Source: Antedon mediterranea (Eukaryota; Echinodermata; Crinoidea; Comatulida; Antedonidae). Taken from it: a DNA stretch of 64,000 bases. The notes beneath the pieces were generated by a model that was not told the origin of the DNA, did no database searches, and saw only the letters and a list, made by a program, of their open reading frames with translations. This document shows, in pieces, positions 47,501 through 52,890 of this stretch (its first letter is position 1; every line of letters begins with the position of its first letter). The DNA is taken from NCBI RefSeq assembly GCF_964355755.1, contig NC_092675.1, positions 14,585,312 to 14,649,311 on the forward strand, written 5' to 3'. The position numbers and the translations under genes were made by a program.

Positions 47501-50082
47501 AATTTTTATTTTATTTTTTATTTCGATATTTTGTATATAAAACATTGATTTATGTTGTACCTTTGTCGAAAGCTAGGCCTAGCTCTTTCTTTTTTCGTGA
47601 TCCACAGCCGTCGGGAGCCATCGATACACATCGTCGACTGCGATAAATTTGAGGTCATATTCTTTGATTATAGGTCAGCGCTGATAGAGGTATCACTGCC
47701 GTTGAATGTATGAATATTTTGAATTACACTCATCATGGGTATAATATTTTACATAAACGTCTGGATCTAATTAGAATTTTCACAGCCGCTATATGCTCGC
47801 TACTCCTTAAAAATGTTGCCGTGAAGCAAAAAACGACTGGATTTGGAGAACGTTTACGATTGCTCCATCGATGCACCACATGTTTTCGGTTCTACCTTGT
47901 TTCTATCGCTATATTCTATACATTTGAGTTACAGTATACACTATTAATATTTATAATTATTGGTTCCTTGGTAGGCCTACTTTTTAGTCCTTTTATCAAT
48001 TGTTACATAATAATTTGATCTAGGATAGTAGGATACTGCTAGACTAAATAGTCTAGTAGATAAACAACATGGTTTTTATTTGTGTTTCGATTCGGACTGC
48101 AACAAAAATCGTGAAGCCGGCCCTTGGTATGCGAGAACGGTGTAGTGGACGGCCGACGTACTCTCGCAGACATTTTCTCTGATTTTGCAGGCGGCGAATT
48201 CGATCAAGGTGGACCGATAGGAGACCAATACCAAACTACGGAGGTGAGTAATTGTTCGGTAAAAATGTTCATATAGAAGTAACAAAACTGTAGGCTAGCA
48301 TATTGTCGCAAGAGAGTGTAGAGTTTGCCTATCCATAGAGGGGCGAATCGACCCGGCTGGGTTGAAACTGTCCCATATGGCTAGATGTTTACGGACGTGT
48401 TCGGGTACATGACCCACGTCCTGTTTTAAAAATATGTGTGTATGCATTGATATTCCCTCCCTCTTTGGATGTCATATTATCATATTATTGTCATGTTCAG
48501 AATTCTTTCAACACAACTGAATTTACCATATATTTACCCCTACTATTTTTCATTCTTTATTCTAGTGTGAAGAATGCTTCAAGTGGCGAGTATGTTATGC
48601 AGCACATGTTCTGAAGCGTGACCAAAGGCAGCTCTTGGAACGAGAACTGGACACACTGTCGTATTCATGTGGAACTTGTTTTCAAGACATCCTGGGAGAG
48701 GACGATTCTATTGTTTTTGTCAATGACAAAATGACATGTGCCCTGCCTATCGAAGCAGCTTATTACATAACATTCACAGACCCCCTGTGCTTTTATTGTG
48801 GAACTGAGCACAATTTATCAATTGAGAACATGAATTATCCACTTTGTAAGGTATCAGGCAAAACACCCAAAAGGAAAATCACTAGAGCATTTGTGCCACA
48901 GTAGGCTAATAATATCCAGAAGTTTGATATAAAGTCAAAGTGTACAAAAAGGACTTTTATTGTGACCCCCTGATAAAATAAAAAAAAAGGTGTATTTTAA
49001 TATTTGCTGTTCTGTATACTTATGTTTGTTTAGACATCTTACAGTACTTACCATATTTATTTGAATTGCGAGGGGTGGGAGTGATTTTTATTCATAGCGG
49101 CATGTTTATTCAAGAAAATATGGTAGTGAGTCGCCATCTTGGAAAAATAAAAAATAAAAAATAAAAAGAGCCTCTTCCTTCCTTTTTTTAGAAAACCAGG
49201 ACGATCAACTGTTGTTTTTTTTTACATGGCCTAATGTATACGACATTTAGCGTGACCAAAATAACAACGCGATCGATATCAAACGCAACCGATATGATTA
49301 AAACAGCGTAGGCCCTACTACTAGCGACGGCACTTCATAGTCATACCGAAATAAAACCGTGGGCGACTTTGCGTTGGGGCGACTTTGCGTTGGGGCGACT
49401 TTGCGATGGGGCGCCTTTGCGATGGGGCGACTGTGCCAGGGAGCGACTTTGTTATGGGGCGACTTTGCGATGGGGCGACTTTGCGATGGGGCGACTTTGT
49501 ATGGGGCGACTTGGCGATGGGGCGACTTTGACTGGATCCCATCAGGGAGACCTACAGTAGTGCAATAATAAGACTCTTTAATAAATACCAATTTTCATAG
49601 GTAGACTAGGCCTAGGCTAGCCTATTTTATTGAATCATTATCGACCAAATGGACTGCAAGTTGAAGTGCAACATATCTTATTATTAATATAACATTTATT
49701 TATAACTGTGTATGAATAATCTTGATTCGAGCGTCGTGTGTGAAACGATCTTCGACCGCGATGAAGTGTAAACAAAACAGTATATGGATTAGCGCCGAAT
49801 CGTCCCGATTCCTCGTCCGTGGCCCCGATCGTCCTTCGTTCACCGCAAAAGCTCACTATTACTAGGCTAGGCCTATTAGTTTTCTAGGCTAGAATGAAAA
49901 ATGATCGTACTTACCCCAGGACATTCACCCGGGGAAGACTGTTTGAACGTGGAGGAGAGTGAGATGAGAGGTACAACAGCTAGGGATTTCCAACGTTCAG
50001 GCTCTTGTCCAGCATGAATAGCATTCGTTGCAAAACTTACAAATGTACCTCCTTCAGAACTTATACTTTTATTATCACCCAT
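8440..50082 (-). CDS. CTH: Cystathionine gamma-lyase, whole gene span (8 coding exons)
   Basis: A PLP enzyme of the transsulfuration pathway in the cytosol. It cleaves cystathionine to cysteine, 2-oxobutyrate and ammonia, and it can produce hydrogen sulfide. Coding exons: 49,915-50,082; 39,214-39,295; 38,388-38,593; 35,735-35,866; 23,723-23,858; 23,269-23,421; 22,868-23,042; 8,440-8,578. Every junction has GT and AG, and split codons restore expected residues. The joined product is about 396 residues before a short uncertain C-terminus. The PLP-binding lysine in [11 protein letters not shown] is residue 212 and the stacking tyrosine in [12 protein letters not shown] is residue 114. No stop or frameshift interrupts the exons, so the gene looks functional despite about 40 kb of repeat-filled introns. 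Confidence 0.95.
8579..9339. other. Start of CTH intron 7, no gene
   Basis: Intronic sequence between CTH exon 8 and the Tigger remnant. It contains a short imperfect tandem repeat at about 9158-9245, with units built on ATTATTAGGGCAGGATTATG. No protein or RNA gene was recognised. Confidence 0.6.
9346..10691 (-). pseudogene. Tigger/pogo-type transposase, decayed
   Basis: The N-terminus (from ATG at 10,691) has a CENP-B/PSQ helix-turn-helix ([20 protein letters not shown]...[11 protein letters not shown]). A second DNA-binding block follows ([15 protein letters not shown]). The DDE domain shows its first Asp in [15 protein letters not shown] and a [14 protein letters not shown] block. After a possible intron (donor GTACGT near 10,060, acceptor near 9,729) come PRCFKTIKK and the second Asp in LLFLDN. 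The tail ([19 protein letters not shown]) is typical of Tigger. Two frameshifts (near 10,455 and 10,300), a TGA before LLFLDN, and loss of the third catalytic region make it inactive. Confidence 0.85.
10692..11756. other. CTH intron 7, upstream flank of the Tigger remnant
   Basis: No gene recognised. It includes AGGCCTA-rich words near 11,247 and 11,670. I did not find clear terminal inverted repeats for the Tigger copy. Confidence 0.5.
11757..13060 (-). mobile_element. Hairpin-capped inverted-repeat element, copy 2
   Basis: This is the inverted counterpart of 3,918-8,070, without the Penelope and TIR insertions. 11,757-12,175 mirrors 7,640-8,070, and 12,300-13,020 corresponds to the arm at 6,310-7,635. 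The right end is a near-perfect hairpin: ACCTAGATGGTACGCGAGCG pairs with CGCTCGCGTACCATCTAG in reverse, centred at about 13,040. It is the shorter and probably more ancestral form of the element. Confidence 0.65.
13020..13060. repeat. Terminal hairpin of the inverted-repeat element
   Basis: CTAGATGGTACGCGAGCG and its reverse complement are separated by only a few bases, giving a long perfect stem. A degenerate version is at the left end of copy 1 (3,918-3,960), and a related CTAGAGGG hairpin is at 24,316-24,350. Confidence 0.8.
13061..13544. other. CTH intron 7, no gene seen
   Basis: Unremarkable intronic sequence between the hairpin-capped repeat and a SINE head. Confidence 0.5.
13560..13662 (-). 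repeat. tRNA-derived SINE head
   Basis: On the minus strand, GTGGCCCAGCGGTTAAGAC resembles a pol III A box and GGTTCGAGGC a B box, about 45 bases apart. The arrangement is that of a tRNA-like SINE promoter. The ends carry repeated GAGT/CACT words. Confidence 0.5.
13680..14126 (+). pseudogene. L1/Tx1-type LINE reverse transcriptase fragment
   Basis: The translation reads [42 protein letters not shown] and then [10 protein letters not shown]. These are the first RT blocks of the L1/Tx1 group. There is an in-frame TAA after LIPK and a stop directly after FEKAS, and nothing of the catalytic FADD block or the C-terminus remains. It is a dead 5'- and 3'-truncated fragment. Confidence 0.8.
14127..14639. 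other. CTH intron 7, repeats of unknown type
   Basis: AT-rich DNA with several TGACGTCAT and GGGGCGTGG words in loosely repeated blocks (for example around 14,440 and 14,545). It may be the remains of a minisatellite-like repeat. No coding sequence. Confidence 0.4.
14693..14850 (+). pseudogene. LINE endonuclease fragment
   Basis: A short frame reads [20 protein letters not shown], then [14 protein letters not shown]...LPNYKQYV. This is the catalytic GDFN block of an apurinic-type LINE endonuclease. The same family contributes fragments at 21,536-21,950 and 42,990-43,940. Both ends are missing. Confidence 0.75.
14851..15967. other. CTH intron 7, no gene
   Basis: AT-rich sequence with no open frame of interest. 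I see no transposon ends. Confidence 0.5.
17048..17105. repeat. GACA/GACC short tandem repeat
   Basis: A run of GACA and GACC units followed by ATAGTGAACTATA. The same block recurs at 17,691-17,745, and a shorter inverted-context version is near 19,455-19,500. Confidence 0.75.
18090..18120 (+). ncRNA. Hammerhead-like core
   Basis: CTGAGGA, a GATCAA/TTGATA stem, then GAAACGTC. It resembles the CTGANGA...GAAA core found in Penelope-like elements. A diverged inverted copy is at 19,635-19,668. Flanking stems are not evident. Confidence 0.3.
19635..19668 (-). ncRNA. Hammerhead-like core, diverged inverted copy
   Basis: On the minus strand this reads CAGAGGACGATTAAACATTT then TGATAGAAACGTC, the mirror of 18,090-18,120. 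The first core residue is changed (CAGAGGA), so it is probably inactive. Confidence 0.25.
20850..21473. other. CTH intron 7 between two inverted TTAA ends
   Basis: No gene. It is bordered by the right end of the large TTAA element and by a second, inverted copy of that same end. Confidence 0.5.
21474..21530 (+). mobile_element. Solo end of the TTAA element family
   Basis: TTAA then CCCTTTCACTGCGGCGCATT and the following 20 bases repeat, inverted, the right terminus at 20,805-20,845. Homology fades after about 55 bases, so this is a terminal fragment of a second copy. Confidence 0.7.
21536..21950 (+). pseudogene. LINE fragment: endonuclease-RT linker joined to C-terminus
   Basis: The frame reads [20 protein letters not shown], then [20 protein letters not shown] and a Lys-rich stretch, as in the linker between endonuclease and RT of several animal LINEs. 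It then jumps to [20 protein letters not shown], the usual C-terminal tail. The whole RT core is deleted. Confidence 0.7.
21951..22867. other. CTH intron 7, no gene
   Basis: It contains TTTTCGCG words near 22,165 and inverted CGCGAAAATAAAG near 22,800 that may mark a small MITE, and dense AGGCCTA words at 22,678-22,715. Confidence 0.4.
22868..23042 (-). CDS. CTH: CTH exon 7
   Basis: It starts after TTTGTAG, completing the Gly of the [11 protein letters not shown] motif. It runs through [12 protein letters not shown] to [18 protein letters not shown], ending in the first two bases of a Pro codon before GTAAGT. The ESLGG(F/V)ES segment is the substrate-recognition loop of the family. Confidence 0.95.
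23269..23421 (-). CDS. CTH: CTH exon 6
   Basis: It reads [20 protein letters not shown] to SKVIYP. The first codon (Ala) and last codon (Gly) are split across introns. The acceptor is CTTAAG and the donor GTATAG. The NRGLKTL block is a family signature. Confidence 0.95.
23723..23858 (-). CDS. CTH: CTH exon 5, carries the PLP lysine
   Basis: It follows TTTCAG and reads [20 protein letters not shown] and HSDVVMGLV, ending with LKFLQL and one base of the next codon before GTAAGT. The lysine in SATKYMNG forms the internal aldimine with PLP; by my count it is residue 212. Confidence 0.95.
24114..24310. repeat. Tandem duplication with a stray piece of CTH exon 4
   Basis: The block TGTATTCATTTAACATAAGA... 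occurs at 24,114 and again at 24,246. Between the two lies a copy of the last 17 bases of CTH exon 4 plus its GTGTGT donor and about 45 bases of intron (about 24,182-24,244), matching 35,690-35,752. It arose by local duplication before the large insertion split the second block from exon 4. Confidence 0.75.
26527..28539 (-). pseudogene. LINE reverse transcriptase half (CR1-like)
   Basis: About 668 residues are open. The linker has [13 protein letters not shown] blocks are present: [33 protein letters not shown] (catalytic Asp), [16 protein letters not shown] and [11 protein letters not shown] (catalytic DD). A long thumb and C-terminal tail follow, ending [13 protein letters not shown]. No stop interrupts it. 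Translation from the natural start is blocked by the Harbinger element at 28,540-32,153, so I call the whole gene disrupted. The frame itself looks young. Confidence 0.9.
28700..30031 (+). CDS. PIF/Harbinger DDE transposase
   Basis: The product has 443 residues with no stop. The basic N-terminus is followed by [16 protein letters not shown], a [12 protein letters not shown] helix region, and the nuclease core. The first catalytic Asp is in [10 protein letters not shown] (residue 186), the second in VFIGDDAF (276/277), and the Glu in RVIENTFGI (313). The family cuts and inserts its own DNA and needs a partner Myb/MADF protein for nuclear import and DNA binding. That partner is encoded on the opposite strand. 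The start ATG lies about 160 bases inside the left end. Confidence 0.95.
   Translation: MAAVNVRQLLLIKSRLLTMLILRRRQQTRMQRFRRRRRFWVRKIYEEREQKGEFHLLVQELKLHDAEYFFRCFRMSPELYEHLLSLVGPHIQKSTTKMRQPIGPSEQFTVCLRYLVTGDAQVTIGASYRMSPATVGIIINETCNVLWTVLNQEGYIKHPSSEDEWKCIAKDFSDHWNFPNCLGAIDGKHVVLQAPANSGSAYFNYKKTFSIVLMAVCDSNYQFTLVDIGDSGRQSDGSVYNNSHLGYAIENNLLHIPGPRRLPNSDKRLPFVFIGDDAFGLKPHMMKPFPSQNLSMDKRVFNYRLSRARRVIENTFGIAASRFRILRRPIIASVQKVILITKAIVVLHNFLMKTNAINNNNYCPPNFVDRDGPSGFRGGDWRKDNDAIGGLQPMQRLGSNNYSNNAATVRQDYMHYFNNEGQVEWQWQLVNRTVTSRDVSLDE
30565..31103 (-). CDS. Harbinger MADF protein, exon 2
   Basis: It follows TTTTCAG and completes the split Val codon after exon 1. It contains the second half of the MADF fold ([20 protein letters not shown]...[15 protein letters not shown]). 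A Ser/Thr/Pro-rich linker follows, and then a C-terminal BESS-like motif ([20 protein letters not shown] then KVSQLL). The stop is at 30,565. The full protein is about 265 residues. Confidence 0.85.
31104..31607. other. Intron of the MADF gene with a hAT-like scrap
   Basis: Between the two exons, the words around 31,400-31,495 (GGGCCCTTTTGGCGGCCCCC, then CCACGCTACGGCCCTGATG) look like one end of a hAT-type MITE. The rest is AT-rich intron. Confidence 0.4.
31608..31866 (-). CDS. Harbinger MADF protein, exon 1
   Basis: It starts at ATG 31,866 and has an acidic N-terminus. The MADF domain begins [20 protein letters not shown] and continues to [11 protein letters not shown]. It ends in one base of the next codon before GTAAGT at 31,607. 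Harbinger elements pair their transposase with such a trihelix/MADF/Myb-like DNA-binding protein. Confidence 0.85.
32160..33324 (-). pseudogene. LINE endonuclease half (CR1-like)
   Basis: Starting at ATG 33,324, the frame has a basic leader and then the apurinic-type endonuclease. Motifs seen are [21 protein letters not shown] (catalytic Glu), [24 protein letters not shown] (Asp/Asn) and the terminal TCDHLAVHF (Asp-His). It runs into the linker HAPLRTK, where the Harbinger element begins. The half is open and looks intact, but it is cut off from its RT. Confidence 0.9.
33969..35532. mobile_element. TIR element CAGGGCATCA with 6-bp duplication
   Basis: CAGGGCATCA and its complement TGATGCCCTG form the ends, and CCTAAG flanks both sides (33,963-33,968 and 35,533-35,538). 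Near both ends, GAGAGC...GCTCTCCT words are repeated in both orientations and can form hairpins. No transposase was found; 35,247-35,429 is an open frame without known relatives. Confidence 0.75.
35549..35672. repeat. Dispersed repeat, copy 2 (matches 690-822)
   Basis: See the copy at 690-822. Here it forms the right end of the nested stack in CTH intron 4, just before the exon 4 flank. Confidence 0.7.
35735..35866 (-). CDS. CTH: CTH exon 4
   Basis: It starts after GCATAG and reads [10 protein letters not shown] to [11 protein letters not shown], ending in CAG before GTGTGT. Both ends are at codon boundaries. The DNTF motif contains the Asp that binds the PLP pyridine nitrogen in this fold. 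A partial copy of its 3' end is at about 24,228-24,244. Confidence 0.95.
35867..38387. other. CTH intron 3
   Basis: 2.5 kb of AT-rich intron. I recognise no gene or complete transposon; scattered frames under 70 codons are unremarkable. Confidence 0.6.
38388..38593 (-). CDS. CTH: CTH exon 3
   Basis: It follows AAATAG, completes an Ala codon and reads [20 protein letters not shown] and [12 protein letters not shown], then [18 protein letters not shown] before GTAAGT. The SSGLSA loop binds the PLP phosphate, and Tyr in DLYGG stacks on the cofactor ring. Confidence 0.95.
39214..39295 (-). CDS. CTH: CTH exon 2
   Basis: It follows TTTCTCAG and reads [16 protein letters not shown] to LDNAKY plus one base, before GTACAG. 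The YSRGGNPT motif (usually YSRSGNPT) contains the Tyr and Arg that contact PLP from the neighbouring subunit. Being very short, it is easily missed. Confidence 0.95.
40480..41830. repeat. Degenerate tandem array, about 175-bp unit
   Basis: The landmark GCTATGAAGTGT...CCGGCCAACTACAG recurs near 41,251, 41,422, 41,595 and 41,776. More diverged units lie near 40,480, 40,650 and 40,766. Each unit carries CCTACTGATGAGTAGG, a small palindrome, and GACGTTCGTAATGAACGC. Confidence 0.75.
41184..41217. repeat. Perfect palindrome inside the TIR element
   Basis: AATGGCTCTCCTCAA and its complement are separated by four bases, giving a 15-bp stem. The CTCTCCTC arm matches words at the ends of the CAGGGCATCA element at 33,969-35,532. 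Confidence 0.8.
42004..42492. other. CTH intron 1, no gene
   Basis: AT-rich intron between the TIR element and the first copy of the TACCGTACTG MITE. Confidence 0.5.
42493..42912. mobile_element. TACCGTACTG MITE, partial copy
   Basis: It begins TACCGTACTGACGCGGGTAT and matches 44,023-44,402 along its length with small indels, but lacks the right end. It lies in direct orientation to the fuller copy. Confidence 0.7.
42990..43940 (+). pseudogene. LINE endonuclease remnant
   Basis: The first frame has a basic [18 protein letters not shown] leader, [20 protein letters not shown] and CFSETWF. A later frame (from about 43,674) has [36 protein letters not shown] and [12 protein letters not shown]. 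These are the successive endonuclease blocks of one LINE family, with stops and frame changes between them. The RT part is absent. Confidence 0.8.
44023..44690. mobile_element. TACCGTACTG MITE, fuller copy
   Basis: TACCGTACTGACGCGGGTAT at the left is mirrored at the right end, and GGGCTTATACCCG words are repeated at both ends. It has no coding capacity. An internal block (44,403-44,452) also occurs alone at 49,732-49,782. Confidence 0.75.
44871..45722. mobile_element. TACCGTATATTTTGG MITE
   Basis: The ends TACCGTATATTTTGGTGTAT and its complement enclose about 850 bases, with GTGCGTCTTATACACCG words repeated near both ends. It is non-coding and lies only 180 bases from the TACCGTACTG MITE, whose ends share TACCGTA and TTATAC words. 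Confidence 0.8.
45824..45966. repeat. AAAGTCGCCCCATCGC minisatellite
   Basis: About nine 15-16 base units in one orientation. The same unit is arrayed in the opposite orientation at 49,361-49,530. Confidence 0.9.
45967..48060. other. CTH intron 1, no recognised gene
   Basis: 2.1 kb, mostly AT-rich. Open frames at 46,071-46,268 and 47,710-48,018 have no recognisable domain; I do not call them. Confidence 0.5.
48100..48904 (+). pseudogene. Cys-rich gene fragment of unknown family, two exons
   Basis: An upstream segment ends [20 protein letters not shown]...YQTTE before GTGAGT at 48,243. After an intron ending TTCTAG, a second segment begins [16 protein letters not shown] at 48,566. It continues with [11 protein letters not shown] and [10 protein letters not shown], then [11 protein letters not shown]...YPLCKV, and stops at 48,904. 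The paired Cys motifs look like zinc-binding knuckles; the first resembles a CW-type finger (C-x2-C-x-KWR). A frame change near 48,140 separates it from a further C-rich stretch ([18 protein letters not shown]). It is probably a fragment of a mobile-element or lineage-specific gene; the function is unknown. Confidence 0.5.
48905..49360. other. CTH intron 1, small MITE-like inverted pair
   Basis: TACCATATTTATTTGAAT near 49,050 is mirrored by ATTCAAGAAAATATGGTA near 49,110-49,127, possibly a very short MITE. A poly-AAAT run follows. No gene. Confidence 0.4.
49361..49530. repeat. GGGGCGACTTTGCGAT minisatellite, inverted array
   Basis: About ten units, the complement of those at 45,824-45,966. 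The outer flank reads GACTGGATCCCATCAGGGAG, loosely mirroring the left array's flank (CAGGGAGGATGCTAGTC). Confidence 0.9.
49531..49914. other. CTH intron 1, 5' part
   Basis: It contains a 50-base piece (49,732-49,782) matching the interior of the MITE at 44,403-44,452, and AGGCCTA words. No gene. Confidence 0.5.
49915..50082 (-). CDS. CTH: CTH exon 1
   Basis: From ATG 50,082 the frame reads [31 protein letters not shown] and [13 protein letters not shown] to GECPG before GTAAGT at 49,914. The ATG was chosen because it gives the family's usual N-terminal length. The frame is open upstream to another ATG at 50,187, which would add 35 residues. The G-C rich word GGCGCGCC lies near 50,200, but no core promoter is certain. 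Confidence 0.92.
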
Positions 50083-50371
50083 GCTTTCTATTTGACGGCG
50101 ACTGGAAGAGGCTTCGCTGCAGAATGGCCTTAATATAATATTAAAAATTATAAGTTCTTTGAATTGATAGTAAGAATGACGTTGCACTTAAAAATCAATA
50201 GGCGCGCCTTTAAATAATGACTTGTGCAAATACCACTTTGATATGGAACGCCTCCTCTGCCTTCAGTTTATTTTATTTTTTTTTTTTATTTCAACCACAT
50301 CCAACAGCGAAAAATCGCCAATTACAGGATGCTTTACAACTCTTTAGATATATAAATATAGTGTTGGTTCC
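50083..50371 (-). promoter_or_regulatory. CTH: Likely CTH promoter and 5' UTR remnant
   Basis: Only 289 bases separate the CTH ATG from the LTR retrotransposon inserted at 50,372. The segment holds a TGACGT half-site near 50,175 and GGCGCGCC near 50,200. The transcription start cannot be located from sequence, so part of the native promoter may now lie beyond the retrotransposon. Confidence 0.35.
50367..50371. repeat. 5-bp duplication of the LTR retrotransposon
   Basis: GTTCC here and at 57,124-57,128 directly flank the two LTRs. Confidence 0.8.
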
Positions 50372-50463
50372 TGTTAGATATTTATGGGCTGCGCCCTCTA
50401 TATACTTGTGTATTCAGTTTGTTTGTTCGTCAATAAATTCCTCTTACAACGTGATCGTCGATG
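50372..50463 (+). repeat. 5' LTR, first part
   Basis: The first 92 bases of the LTR, up to CGATG, where the TIR element begins. Identical to the same part of the 3' LTR. Confidence 0.9.
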
Positions 50464-52822
50464 CAGGCCCGTAGCCAGGGGGGGTTTTTATGATTCGGGC
50501 GAATCCCCCTTTACAGCGACCCCCCCCCCCCCCTTAACCGACTGCGAACCCCTATCCCCGACATCCACAATACCTCACCACACCCTCATCTCTGAAAATC
50601 CTCCAAATACGTGCCCCACAATACAAAAGGTTGTTTGTAAATTGAAAAATTTGTAAACTCGTGAGTCGTTCGTGAATAACAAATGAATTGGTTGCCGATT
50701 TTTACCTGAAAAATAATACGAATTTTTGGTCCAAGGATGTAACATGATATTGACGCGAGCTTGGGCACGAACGAATCGTACAAAGAACACCACCGCTAGA
50801 CAACCGCGTACCTATTGTTTCGATCACTGGCAGTCAGCATGCATAAAGTATATAGCCTTCCGACGTACATCAAAAAATGGAACGCTGCGGTTACCTACAA
50901 TATTTATGTGTGGCTATGAAGTATAGTGTATCATCATCATAGAGGATTATATAGTGAATTTAATATCATTACACTATAATATCTATGGTATCATGTACTG
51001 TAGTTTACATTAGGCCTATGGCATTCGATTATTTTTTTCTAGACCACCAGCCGATACGTAGGCCTACTCAACTGTACCAATACCACCTATTTACATTGAT
51101 ATATTTAGTTTCCTCAACAAATTGCTGTAAATAAATATAGATAGAGCTATCAGGGGCGGTCGCAGGACTATTTTAAGAGGGTTGCCCAAAGACTCCAGGG
51201 CTGTAGACACTGAGTATTTGAGCAAGCAAATTGTTAAATGACACCCCTAGTATGGCCGCAAATAGTACTCGCGCACGTAAATTTATGATAATTTTTTTTT
51301 CGTTCAATGCAAACGTCGCGGGGAAGTCTCCGATTAAGGTACTTTTGGTACGGTAATACATTCTAATAACTGTACTCAATTAATGTAAATTAATTATCAA
51401 TTAATAATTTTAAAAAGTTGTACAAAAAATATGAAGCAGTTGCTATAAATATATTGAGCAAAAGGTTAAATTCTATAATTTGGAATTTTAATTCATTTAA
51501 AAATGCTAAATAAAGTCAGATGTTAAAACCACATTTTCCAAAAATTCATTTTCATTTATCCACTATAAACTTTACAAAAGTGTTGTTTTAAACCACACTC
51601 CAAATAAAACAAAGAAAATAATGATAGGAAATTTGCAGAAAGAAGCAAACTTTGCTCTGTTACCGGTATAACACGGTTCAAATTTTGGAACGTCTATAAA
51701 TTACTACGGAAATTCGGCCTATTTACGACGAACGTACGGAAATGAAGATAAATAGGGTACTACACGCATCGGAAATACAACACTATACGCACAATTATGA
51801 TTTGGCCTAAAAATTGGCCTTAGATTATGGAAAACCTCCGGCAAAACGCAATAATTATGGACAAATCGATTATTAGCCTTGGCAATATGCCTAATATTTA
51901 AAAGGAATGAATATAGGCTATATTTCGTTTGTCGATGAATTTTTAAAATCATGTGTGAATGATTGATCCATTAGAGGTAATCTGTGATGGTTCTACTAAC
52001 ACTGCTATGCGTGCGTAATTTGTGAATAACGTAGTAGTATGCTACATACACGAGCCTAGATAGGGAGGATCTGTACTGTCGTTCATTGCGAGAGGAGGGG
52101 GAAGTCCGGTAATGTGTCATGAAAAATGTAACAAGCCAGAGATGAAATAAAATTACTAACATTTAGCTGATTGTCGTTGTTTTAGTCGTCGTCAGAAGTT
52201 TATCGACCGACATCTATTTCTCATGTGTAGTAGAGCGTTTCTTTGATTGAATAATTTTTTTTGTATTATAACACAAGTTCATTTTGGATTTTCAGTAAAT
52301 TATTATTATTCAAAGTCAAACTGTAACTAATCCCTCACTATTCAATCAAAATGTTATTATACTACTATATTGTTGAAAAATGGATTGCGTGACTTGAAAA
52401 TAGATTGATAGTAAAATGTAATAAAGACACGTTCTTGTCTGGTTATTAGGTATGCATGCTCTGATAAAGCAGAGGATTATTTTTGTAGCGTTCCATTTAA
52501 AATAGATTTTATTAAAAAGAAATATTTTGGTTGTGAAGGTCGTTTTAACAATTAGGCTAATATCAAAACATTCAACAATGATAAAATGCCCTGCAACTCT
52601 GTAACTACTTTATGACTAAGCCTATCAAGTTCCGTGTCCGGATGGTATACGATGAAATGGAACTCAATTTCAATTTAGTGGCAGAAACAACATTTAGTAT
52701 GAAATTAAGGCTGTTTCCCGGGCCACAAGGGAAACACAGTGACAGTGGGACAGTGACCCAAATACTTAGTGTCCGAACCCCCCCCCCCCCCCCCCCCTTG
52801 ACAGATCCTGGCTACGGCCCTG
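50464..52822. mobile_element. TIR element inserted in the 5' LTR
   Basis: The ends CAGGCCCGTAGCCAGG and, inverted, CAGGGCCGTAGCCAGG match at 15 of 16 bases. CGATG flanks both sides (50,459-50,463 and 52,823-52,827), and the intact 3' LTR shows the site once, proving the duplication. Long C/G runs lie just inside the ends. The subterminal ACTTAGTGTCCGAACC block resembles that of the element at 39,622. The TIR is of the hAT-like CAGGGCCGTAGC type common in marine animals. No transposase was seen. Confidence 0.85.
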
Positions 52823-52827
52823 CGATG

Positions 52828-52847
52828 TGCACATTTAATACGTTACA
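52828..52847 (+). repeat. 5' LTR, second part
   Basis: The last 20 bases of the LTR, ending TTACA, directly before the primer-binding site at 52,848. Confidence 0.88.
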
Positions 52848-52890
52848 TGGTGTCAGAAAGTTTATAGAACCTTGAACGAAATAAACCAAA

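Noticed and set aside
47710-48018. 102-codon hydrophobic frame in CTH intron 1
   Set aside because: It could look like a membrane protein, but the hydrophobicity follows from AT-rich codons, and there is no splice or promoter context.
49359-49591. Overlapping open frames across the GGGGCGACTTTGCGAT array on both strands
   Set aside because: They are produced by the tandem repeat itself.
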